Positions 55,139 through 64,000 of a stretch of DNA of 64,000 nucleotides are shown here, one piece after another. The stretch covers positions 94,502,693-94,566,692 of the forward strand of contig NC_092045.1 in assembly GCF_003086295.3 (NCBI RefSeq). The letters run 5' to 3'. The stretch comes from Arachis hypogaea. Its lineage: Eukaryota; Streptophyta; Magnoliopsida; Fabales; Fabaceae. A program made the position numbers and the translations under genes. A model generated the notes under the pieces. It was not told the DNA's origin and made no database searches. It saw nothing but the letters and a program-made list of their open reading frames with translations. Positions within the stretch are counted from its first letter, which is position 1, and every line of letters begins with the position of its first letter.

Positions 55139-55650
55139 CCTGTCCTACAAGAACATATCGTAAAACCCGACCTCGCTAAATGAAAGCAATAAGCAAGAGT
55201 GACTCGGATAAATGCTTGAGCCCGACCTATAAGAGCTCAGCCTCAAGCAGGAACACTGTTCATACCCTGACTCAAAACTCAAAGCCAGACCCAAAAAACA
55301 GATGAAGCCCAATGTCTACAAAGCCTGCATGTCCGACCTCTGAGCAGAATCTTATCTGTCCCTACAAATGAGCTCATATATTTAAATACGAGATCATAAC
55401 AATCCAACAAACACTAGATAAAGGAAGAAGAAGATAACCACATACAAAAGAGGAGGGAGAGTTACATAAGGTGACTACTAGGTCAGCTCTCCTACTATAA
55501 ATATCCCATCTATCTCAGGTATCTCTCAACTCTAACCTACATAAAAATCTGTCTAAAACTCTTGCTAACTTAAGTATCGGAGGTATCATCCCATCATCCT
55601 AAAGAAGTCGACGGTGGCACCACCTCATCAAAAGCATTGGATGCAACCCT
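55139..55650 (+). repeat. Element J: truncated 3' end of a Tat-type element
   Basis: 55139-55256 resembles the end of A's internal region (GAGCTCAGCCTCAAGCAGG before the LTR; A has GAGCTCGAGCAAGGG). An LTR start TGTTCATACCCTGACTC follows at 55257, the plus-oriented form of the A/B LTR end. A TATAAATA box lies at 55496-55503 and CTAACTTAAGTATCGGAG matches the A/B LTRs. The LTR fades out before about 55650. The right end is my estimate. Confidence 0.65.
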
Positions 55651-55704
55651 AAAAGAGTTTGGACCTTATGTTTATACTTAAATTTGTCCATATTTCTTGA
55701 AATA

Positions 55705-56062
55705 TGTTGTGACATGGATATATAAGGATGATAGATGCCCATTTATGAGAAGCACATTTTCCCTATGCTGAAGGAAATAAATTCTTAGAATGAAGAAGTT
55801 TGAAACGTAAACTTTATATGCCTATAAGTACATGTACTAAGGCAAAGAAAAGATACACAGCAATAATAAAATCCTCTCTCTTCCTTTATATTACTAAAAA
55901 CATCTTTCTCTCTCTTTATTCTCTATGAATAGTTTCTCTCTCTCTTTCTTTTGTTCCTAATTATAAATATATGAATAATTTCTATTAAGCTAATTATATT
56001 AATATTAGAGTCTTCTATTTACACATCTTATATTTAGTATACCTTTAATTTATTTTATAACA
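55705..56062 (+). repeat. Element I 5' LTR
   Basis: 358 bp, TGTTGTGACATGG to TTTATAACA; pairs with 60765-61118 at high identity by eye. The TATA box of the 3' LTR (TATAAATA) reads TATAAGTA here. Sequence after it (CGTTATCAGTACG) is at the primer-site position; I do not assign its tRNA. Confidence 0.95.
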
Positions 56063-56125
56063 CGTTATCAGTACGAAACTCTAAAAAAATTTTAGGAAGA
56101 CTTCAGGTAACAAATTTTTATTATG

Positions 56126-56972
56126 CGAATCTCTTTCATCTTGAATATAATACTTTTGATATATCTGAAAGTAATTATTTATCATGGATACCAGATGTTA
56201 AAATCCATCTTGATTCAATGGATCTTGGAGATACCATTAAGGCTGAAAATAATACATCCCAGAAGGATATAGCCAAAGCCATAATTTTCTTTCGTCGTCA
56301 TCTAGACGTATGATTGAAAAATGAATATCCCACATTAAAAGATCCTACAGATCTGTGGAAAGACCTTGAAGAAAGGTACAATCATCAAAAGAGGTGATAC
56401 CTCCTCAAGCCCGATATGTTAGAGAAAACTTTATCGACCTTCCATGCCTCGAATGTGCTCCTACAGTAGCAATCGAGACAAAGGATTTAAAAATTTTGTT
56501 TAAGCTAATTTTTTGCTTTCTTGTTGCTGAATGCAACAATGAGTTACTCTTAAGAAATCATGAAGCACACCCAGCTGGCGCCGCCCTATTTCCTGAAGCA
56601 AATGTGGCAAATTATAACCCCAGAAGAGGTAAATGGCAAGATTTTGATAACAAGAAAAGTTATGGAAGGAAAAGAAATTATGTTCATAAGAAAGGATCTC
56701 ACCAGAAGTGGGATAAAGAAAGAAACAATGGGCAAAGTAAATCAATTGAGGATAAATGCTTCCGTTGTAGTGGAAAGGGCCATTGGTCATGTACCTGTCG
56801 TACCCCAAGGCACCTAGTTGATCTTTATCAAGTATTCTTGAAAAAGGATGACAGAGGAAAGGAAAAAAATTTTGTTTCAAATTATGAAAATTCCACCATT
56901 CATTATGATGTATCTAATTTCTTTGAGGATCATGAAGGAAATATTGGCTATTTGATCAATGATGGAATAGTT
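56126..56972 (+). pseudogene. gag: Element I gag
   Basis: Copia-type capsid-nucleocapsid. The first part (56190-56390: LGDTIKAENN-like, KAIIFFRRHLD, LWKDLEERYNHQK) is in one frame with a stop at 56312. A deletion then removes the middle of the capsid. The frame at 56394-56975 carries CFLVAECNNELLLRNHEAHP and the zinc knuckle CFRCSGKGHWSCTC (C-X2-C-X4-H-X4-C) and RTPRHLVDLYQ. The 3' end ILGYLINDGIV-like segment is just before protease. Confidence 0.8.
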
Positions 56973-57074
56973 TGATATATGTATGTGTTTGTTAAGTATT
57001 CATGTGAATAATTTTACTGTGCATGTACTTCTACTCATTTTATTATTATTATTATCATTTGTTTTTGAAGAAAA

Positions 57075-58480
57075 ATGGCAAGGACATATTCTGAAGATAT
57101 TTGCCTTGCAGATAGTGCGAGTTCACACACTATTTTTAAAAGTAATATATATTTTACCCATCTTATGCCCAAAGATGAATATGTTAATACTATTATTGGC
57201 TCGGGCAATGTGATAGAAGGCTCCGGAAGAGCTATAATTTTGTTTCCTGGAGGAACAAAATTTATAATAAATAATGCACTATTATCTACCAAGTCCCTGA
57301 GGAACTTGTTGAGTTTCAAAGATATTCGCCAAAATGGATATCATGTTGAGACAATGAATGAGGAAAATCATGAGTATTTATGTATCACAACTCATGATTC
57401 AAATAAGAAGGTTATATTAGAAAAGTTACCCTCAATTTTATCTGGATTGTATTATACCAAGATTAGTGCAATTGAATCACATGCCATTGTAAACCAGAAG
57501 TTTACTAGCCAAAATGAATTCATAACTTGGCATGATAGATTGGGTCATCTGGGAACAACCATGATAGGGAGAATTATTGAAAATTCTCATGGACATTCAC
57601 TAAAGAACCAGAAGATTCTTAAATCTAGTGAATTTTGTTGTGCTGCATGTTCTCAAGGAAAGTTAATTTAAGGCCATCACTAGTAAAGATTGGATTTGAG
57701 TCCCCTGAATTGCTAGAAAGGATTCAAGGTGATATATGTGGACCTATTCATCCACCATGTGGATCTTTTAGATATTTTATGGTCCTGATAGAGCATCTTC
57801 AAGATGGTCACATTTGTGCTTATTATCTTCTAGCAACCTGGCGTTTGCGAGATTACTGGCTCAAATTATTCGATTAAAAGCACAATTTCTAAAAAATCCA
57901 ATCAAAGCAATTCATCTTGATAATGCTGGTGAATTTACTTCACAAGCTTTTGATGCTTATTGTATGGCTAATGGAATAAGTGTTGAACATCCAGTAGCTT
58001 ATGTTCACACACAAAATGGGTTAGCATAATCACTTATTAAACGCCTCCAATTAATTGCTAGACCCTTACTTATGAGAACAAATCTCCCAATCTCGGTTTA
58101 GGGGCATGCTATTTTACATGCCACAGCACTTATTCGTTTGAGGCCAACGAGTTATCATCAATTCTCTCCTATGTAATTAGCTTTTGGCCAGCAGCCAAAT
58201 GTTTCCCATTTAAGAATATTTAGGTGTGCGATATATGTTCCCATTGCACCACCTAATCGCACCAAAATGGGACTGCAAAGAAAATTGGGGATATATGTTG
58301 GATATGATTCTCCCTCTATAGTGAGGTATCTTGAGATACAAATTGGAAATGTATTTAAAGCCCAGTTTGCGGATTGTCATTTTGATGAATCAAAATTTCC
58401 AACATTAGGGAGAGAGAATAAGCTTCCTGAAAAGGAACTTAATTGGAATGCATCATCGTTGATGCATTTAGATCCTTGAT
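57075..58480 (+). pseudogene. pol: Element I protease and integrase
   Basis: Protease motif ICLADSASSHTIF near the start (Asp in DSA, the usual copia form). The pre-integrase domain follows with HDRLGHLGTTMIGRII, then CCAACSQGK. Integrase has Asp in IQGDICGPIHPP and Asp in IHLDNAGEFTSQAF. The codon at 58027-58029, where the catalytic Glu is expected after HTQNGLA, is a TAA stop. Other stops are at about 57669 and 58099, with a frameshift near 57830. LRIFRCAIYVP and GIYVGYDSPSIVRYLE are the conserved copia integrase end. Confidence 0.88.
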
Positions 58481-60556
58481 CAGGGCAATGTGAACTAGAA
58501 GTTCAAAATATTATACATTTGCAAAGAATAGCAAATGAATTGCCTGATGCATTTTCCGATACAAAGAGGATAACCAAATCTTATATACCAGCGGAAAATG
58601 CCCCAATTCGAATTGATGTCCCAGTAGGACAAGTAGCCACTGAGGCAAATTCACGCCAGAAGCGTGGCAGGCCTGTCGGTTCCAAAGACGAAAATCCTCG
58701 AAAAAGAAAAGAGGTAAATATGATTCCTGTTGAAAAAGACATAGTAGAAACACTTGCAGTTGTCCAAAATTCTGATATAATGTTAATGCCAGAAGTCGTT
58801 CAGGTACCTAAAAATTCTGAAAATGACGAGATCTCGATAAATTATGTCTTTACAGGAGAGAAATGGGACCGAAATAAGACAATTGTCAATGAAATATTTG
58901 CATAAAATGTGGCATTAAATATCATGCATGAAAGTAAGGATCTTGAGCCAAGATCAGTCGAAGAATGTCGACAAAGGAATGATTGGCCAAAATGGAAAGA
59001 AGCCTTGAAGGCTGAATTAGACTCACTTGCAAAACGTGAAGTCTTCGGACCTGTAGTCCGTACACCAGAAGATGTAAAACCTGTTGGATACAGGTGGGTA
59101 TTTATGAGAAAATGAAATGAGAAAAATGAAGCTGTCCGCTACAAAGCCCGACTTGTGGCACAAGATTTTTCACAAAGGCCCGGTATAGATTATGAAGAAA
59201 CGTATTCCCCTGTAGTGGATGCGATAACATTGCGTTATTTGGTCAGTTTATCTGCATATCATAAACTACATATGCATTTAATGGATGTGGTAACAGCCTA
59301 TTTATACGGCTCATTAGATCTAGATATCTATATGAAAGTCCTTGAAGGACTAAAGATATCTAAACCATCCAATGAATATTCGCAAGGGTTATACTCAGTC
59401 AAATTGCAAAGATCTTTATATGGCTTAAAGCAATTTGGACGAATGTGGTATAATCGTCTTACTGAATATTTGGCCAAAAACGGATTCAAGAATAATGATA
59501 TATGTCCGTGTGTTTTCATAGAGAAAACTGCATCTGGTTTCATTATAATTGCTGTGTATGTTGATGATTTAAATATCATTGGGACTCCTGAAAAGATTTC
59601 AACAATTATAAAAACTCTAAAAGAAGAGTTTGAAATGAAAGATCTTGGAAGGACTAAATTTTGTCTCGGCCTGCAGATCGAGCATATAAAAATGGGATCT
59701 TTATTCATCAAACAACATACACAAAGAAGATTTTGAAAAGATTTTATATGGATAAGTCACATCCATTAAGTACCTCAATGATCGTAAGATCTTTGGATGT
59801 GGAAAAGGATCAATTTCGTCCTAAATAAGAGAATGAAGATATCCTTGGTCCTGAAGTACCATATCTTAGTGCAATTGGAGCACTAATGTATCTTGCTAAT
59901 AATACGCGACCTAACATATCATTCGTGGTGAATTTACTAGCAAGATATAATTCCTTTCCAACCAGAAGACATTGGAGTGGAATCAAACAAATTTTTTGAT
60001 ATCTTCATGGAATGGTTGATATGGGATTGTTTTATCCCTATGGATCCAAGTCACAATTAGTTGGTTATGCAGATGCTGGATACTTGTCTGATCCACATAA
60101 AGGGAGATCTCAAACAGGATACCTATTCACATATGGTGGAACGGCTATATCTTGGAGGTCCACGAAATAGACGATTGCTGCAACGTCTTTTAATCATGCC
60201 GAAATACTAGCGATTCATGAAGCAAGTCGCGAGTATTTTTGCTCAGGAGTTTGATCCAATATATTCTGTCATCATGTGGACTGATTGATCAGAAGATAGC
60301 TCCAACTGTCCTGTTTGAAGATAATACAGCATGCATTGCTCAACTTAAAGGTGGATACACCAAAGGCGATAGAACAAAGCATATTTCTCTCAAATTCTTC
60401 TTCACTCATAATCTTCAAAATCAAGGGACAATTGATGTCCAACAGATCCGTTCAAGTGACAATCTGGCAGATTTATTAACAAAGTCACTCCCAAAATTCT
60501 CCTTTGAAAGATTGGTACATGAGATTGGGATGCGCCGATTTCGAGACATCAAATGA
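58481..60556 (+). pseudogene. pol: Element I reverse transcriptase and RNase H
   Basis: A variable linker with RQKRGRPVGSKD precedes RT. The RT blocks WKEALKAELDSLAKREVF, YRWVFMRK, RYKARLVAQDFSQRPGIDYEE, DVVTAYLYGSLD, YGLKQFGRMWY and the catalytic AVYVDDLNII are present. RNase H follows with GYADAGYLSDPHKGRSQTGY, FEDNTACIAQLKGGYTKGDR and LADLLTKSLP; it ends at 60556. Interruptions: stops at about 58479, 58903 and 59113, a frameshift at about 59735, and further stops at about 59826, 59997 and 60168. Confidence 0.9.
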
Positions 60557-60764
60557 TGTCGACAAGAGGGGGAGACTGTACTCTTTTTTCCTTGGTCAGG
60601 TTTTTTTTTCCCATTAGGTTTTTCTTGACAAGGTTTTTAATGAGGCAGTCCCCATCACGAAAGGATATTGAACTCTTTTTCCTTCACTAAGGTTTTTTCC
60701 CACTGAGTTTTTCTTTAGTAAGGTTTTAACGAGGCAATAATCCTAAATGGTCATCCAAGGGGAG
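60557..60764 (+). other. Element I 3' UTR and polypurine tract
   Basis: Two imperfect copies of a GGTTTTTTTCCCA ... TTAGTAAGGTTTTAACGAGGCA block (about 60598-60650 and 60683-60740). AAGGGGAG lies at 60757-60764, right before the LTR: the plus-strand primer. Confidence 0.85.
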
Positions 60765-61118
60765 TGTTGTGACATGGATAGATAAAGATGATGGATGCCC
60801 ATTTATAAGAAGCACATTTTCTCTATGCTGAAGGAAATAAATTCTTAGAATGAAGAAGTTTGAAACGTAAACTTTATGTGCCTATAAATACATGTACTAA
60901 GGCAAAGGGAAGATATATAGTAATAATAAAATCCTCTCTGTTCCTTTATATTACTAAAAACATCTTTCTCTCTTTATTCTCTATGAATAGTTTCTCTCTC
61001 TTTCTTTTGTTACTAATTATAAATATATGAATAATTTTTATTAAGCTAATTATATTAATATTAGAGTCTTCTATTTACACATCTTATATTTAGTATACCT
61101 TTAATTTATTTTACAACA
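60765..61118 (+). repeat. Element I 3' LTR
   Basis: 354 bp, TGTTGTGACATGG to TTTACAACA. TATAAATA at 60883-60890. Followed by AAATA. Confidence 0.95.
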
Positions 61119-61123
61119 AAATA

Positions 61124-63489
61124 TAAGTATTTAATTGAATAAAGTAGAAGGATTAATTAAATTGTTTATGGTAGCTAGGGTAGCGTTAGTTGGGCAAAAG
61201 AGAAAAAATAAAAATAATATTCTAAATCAATTTTTAAAAGGTTTTAGTTTATGTTTTATTCTTCAATAAATTTTAATTATTAAATTAACTTTGAATATTT
61301 TATTTTGTTAGAACTACTTATTTACGTAAAAAATTTAATATGAAAATTTTAAAATTTCTTAAAGCTTATTAAAAACTAGTGTCAAAGTAATAAAAATTCG
61401 TGATTGAAAAATTCGGGTGTCCCAGATTTATCAAAAATGTCAAATGGTCTTTTAATTTGTACAACAGAAATTTTTAAGATTTGTGATTTGATCATGTCTA
61501 TTATAATGCTCTGACAACAATATTTTATAGTTTACTAATGATTCAAAACTCAAAAGGATTTTTTTTTTTTCCTGCGCCTCTCTTTGTATGAACTCTAACC
61601 AAGTTTTTTTGAAAAAACAAAGGGTAATTAAATCGATTTGGAATATTACTCGAAATTTTATATAGTAATGCAGAATTGCAGAAATGATGGAAGCAACCAA
61701 CAGAAGCAACAAAGAGAGTACAAAAGAAGACAAAAACAATAAAGGAAAAAGGAGAGAAGCAGGAGATCGAGGTGGCGAAGAATGAAGAGGTAACTCGGGT
61801 AAGGATTACGAGGAGAGGTAATATTAAGGAAAGCCCGTAAGAAATGAATCTTTTAATTTTTAATTAATATTATTATTTTTTTTAATTGAAGTTGTTAAAT
61901 GTTAGTTTTTTATTATCTATTTTTTTAAGTAAGAGTAAAAAAATATGTAAAAATACATTATTTAATTAAAAAAGTACACTTAATAATATTAATCGAGAGA
62001 GATAGAGATTACTGTGGTGACTATTATAAGAGCGCTCATAGACTAATGAACTATACTCGAGTTAATTATATATACTTGGATTTATTTATAATATTTTATT
62101 AAATTTATTTTAGTGATTGAACTCGTCCCAAGATTAATTTAAAATAAATTGCATTAAATTGAGCCAATTTGATATATAATTAATATATAATTTTATATAA
62201 TAAATTTAGAGTTTAATTTAAATGTATTAGTAAGATAAAATATTTTATATAATTATATAATTATATTTGTCTTTTTTAAATAATTATTTACATAATTAAT
62301 AAAAAAATAATTATTTTTACTGACATAATGTTATATGATTAAATATATATAAAATTATTTTGTACATCGAAATTTATATTTATAAATTTAATAAAATTTT
62401 ATATAATAATTTTTTTACTAAAATAAATATTTAAAAAGAATACTATATTATATGAAAACGTGAATTGAAATATAAAATCATAAAGTTTTACGATAAAATA
62501 TATATTTTAGTTACGAAACATAATTTCGAATTAGGTGGCAGCCTGAAAATTATATTGAATAATGACAAAATTTAAACTAAAAAAATATATATTTTGAATA
62601 TAGATGGAATTTGGAATTGGATGGATGTTGAGCACTAGCACTCCTAGTGGTGATTAAAATGGAATGGTTATGGATGTCCTCCCAGAAATGATGTAGTGTC
62701 CTAATATGTCCTAATAACTAATAAGTCATATCAGCTCAATTCCCAAGAAAACAACATCCCACAGTACATGGTCCCCTTACGTTTCAGGGATCAAAGGGAA
62801 GGGAGTACCCCTTTTCACAATCAACGTTACACACTTTGACAACTCACCACACTAATGGGAATCTATACATAATGTTTTAGTGGGTCCAACTCCATTATTT
62901 TTCATTTTGTTGTTTGCTATACATCAAACCCTCCATAAGTTGTCACAAAAAAAACACCTCTATAAGTTCAATTATTATTATTATCATGGGAGGAATACTA
63001 AAAAATTATTATAATTTATTATTTTTTATTATTAATTAATTATTAATATTTAAAAATATAAATTAAAAATATATTATTAAATTAAAAAATTAAATTAAAA
63101 ACTAAAAATAATATCAAAAAATAATAAATTATTATTATTATTATTAGTATTAGTATTATTATTATTATTGTGTGAAATTGCACTCCGTAATATAACTCGT
63201 TCTTTTGGAAGAAATAGCTGTTGTATCTTTTGTGTGCCGTTGAGCTATACACTGGCCTTCTAGAAATAACGATCATGGGCAATACTTTAGAAACGACTCT
63301 AACGTTTAAGTTAAATAACTGTTTATCAAATATTGCTTAAACAAATAAAGAATTATGTATATGTATAGTATAGTGAGTAACAAAAAAATTAATGTGACTA
63401 ATTAAAAATTTTTAAAAGATGAATTTAATTAAAAAAATCTAAAATTAATTTAAAAATTAAATAATGTTTTAATGATAAATTTAACCAGG
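61124..63489. other. AT-rich region without recognisable gene
   Basis: No supported ORF, RNA gene or retroelement domain. A very AT-rich stretch is at 61850-62600; (TTA)n/(ATT)n microsatellite DNA is at about 63129-63170, with another AT-rich block just before it. 62640-62960 is less skewed but shows no coding signal. This may be the only stretch of older intergenic DNA in the window. Confidence 0.6.
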
Positions 63490-63617
63490 CCAAATGTCTT
63501 CAGTGCTCTATTAGAGTTTTTTAGTACTCTGTTAGGGTTTTTTAACGGAGTTCTTATTGCTGTCAAGGCTACATTGTCAACGTCAATTAAATCTCAATAC
63601 AAGTCTCCGTAATCTGC
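63490..63617 (+). other. Probable 5' UTR of a LINE
   Basis: Sequence complexity changes sharply from AT-rich to mixed at about 63490, and the LINE ORF1 begins 128 bp later. The true 5' end of the element is not fixed by any repeat I can see. Confidence 0.4.
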
Positions 63618-64000
63618 ATGGCTGAGACAACGAGGGATAAAGATCGGACCGAGGAAGACAACCAAAAAGGAGGTAGGAATATTCTACTGGAAGAGGCAGA
63701 TATGTCAGAAGGTATTAACGCTTGCTCCAAAGTCTCTATGGCAGACTCTTTGCTTCCAAAACCTTCTCAATTGGAACCATGGGGAATGCTTTAAAGGCTA
63801 TATGGGGAAACCCAGAAGGATTTAGCGTGAGTGATAAAGGGGATAATTCCTTCCAATTCTTTTTTAATAAAGAAGTGGATGTCTTGCGTGTTGAACGTGG
63901 TTCTCCATGGCTATTCAAAGATTATGTGCTCCATGTCAAGAGATGGAAGGAAGATCAGAACTGTGATGAAGAGATTATTTCCAATTTTCCAGTTTGGGTT
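63618..64000 (+). pseudogene. LINE (non-LTR retrotransposon) ORF1, start only
   Basis: The frame starts with ATG at 63618 (MAETTRDKDRTEEDN, then acidic EEADMSEGINACSK). Near 63731 one base is missing. After it the frame reads GRLFASKTFSIGTMGNALKA, then GNPEGFSV, FFFNKEVDVLRVERGSPWLF, HVKRW and NFPVWV to the window end. This is the N-terminal DUF4283-type domain of plant L1-like ORF1 proteins, thought to bind RNA. The zinc knuckle and the reverse-transcriptase ORF would lie beyond the window. Confidence 0.8.

Larger units (their letters stand above)
55705..61118 (+). mobile_element. Element I: Ty1/copia retrotransposon
   Basis: 5.4 kb with LTRs 55705-56062 and 60765-61118 and exact duplication AAATA (55700-55704 and 61119-61123). 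Order gag, protease, integrase, RT, RNase H is diagnostic of Ty1/copia. A polypurine tract AAGGGGAG directly precedes the 3' LTR. The polyprotein has several stops and frameshifts. It lies outside F and is independent of the nested gypsy elements. Confidence 0.95.

Noticed and set aside
61452..61739. Minus-strand 95-codon frame starting with a hydrophobic segment
   Set aside because: AT-rich region with a poly-T run; no homology, promoter or neighbour supports a secreted peptide gene.

Overview
This 64 kb window is plant nuclear DNA made almost entirely of nested LTR retrotransposons. I see no host gene, tRNA, rRNA or CRISPR. The LTR starts (TGATGAGCGGATA-type), the palindromic GGCGTTTAAACGCC clusters and the tRNA-Asp type primer sites resemble the repetitive fraction of Arachis (peanut) or a close legume. 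That placement rests on recall, not on a search. I call the elements A to J.

Layout: 1-3245 is the 3' end of element H (internal end plus 3' LTR), with a 558-bp hAT-type MITE inside the LTR. 3246-55138 is one old minus-strand element, F, broken up by later insertions. Its pieces are 3246-3494 (3' LTR remnant), 25954-26611, 46791-48319, 49913-50242 and 51847-53376 (internal), and 53377-55138 (5' LTR). Inside F lie: element E (3495-25953, +, Athila-like gypsy with gag-pol and an env-position ORF), itself split by element A (12927-23483, -, complete Tat-like gypsy with dual RNase H and a sense-opposed aORF); element B (26612-46790, -, decayed Tat-like relative of A), whose right LTR is split by element C (35829-46426, -, non-autonomous), whose left LTR is in turn split by element D (36886-42205, +, non-autonomous relative of E); and two opposite solo LTRs, G1 and G2. 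The 5-bp target-site duplications that I could read at the joins support this order: AGTTC for A, CTTCT for B, AGGTG for C, TCCGC/TCCAC for D, and one-mismatch pairs for G1 and G2.

Right of F are a truncated Tat-type 3' end (J, 55139 to about 55650), a complete but broken Ty1/copia element (I, 55705-61118, TSD AAATA), about 2.4 kb of AT-rich DNA with no recognisable gene, and the start of a LINE ORF1 (DUF4283-like) that runs off the window.

Functionally, E and A carry the enzymes (protease, RT, RNase H, integrase), all interrupted by stops or frameshifts. C, D and F keep only cis signals and chimeric leftovers, so they must have moved in trans. The most interesting unexplained signals are cis structures: element families each carry their own cluster of a short, usually palindromic motif; a hairpin followed by a TAAGTTTGGTGTT tract recurs both before the downstream ORF and before the 3' LTR; and a roughly 65-bp hairpin-rich block near the LTR 3' end is conserved across families that otherwise differ.
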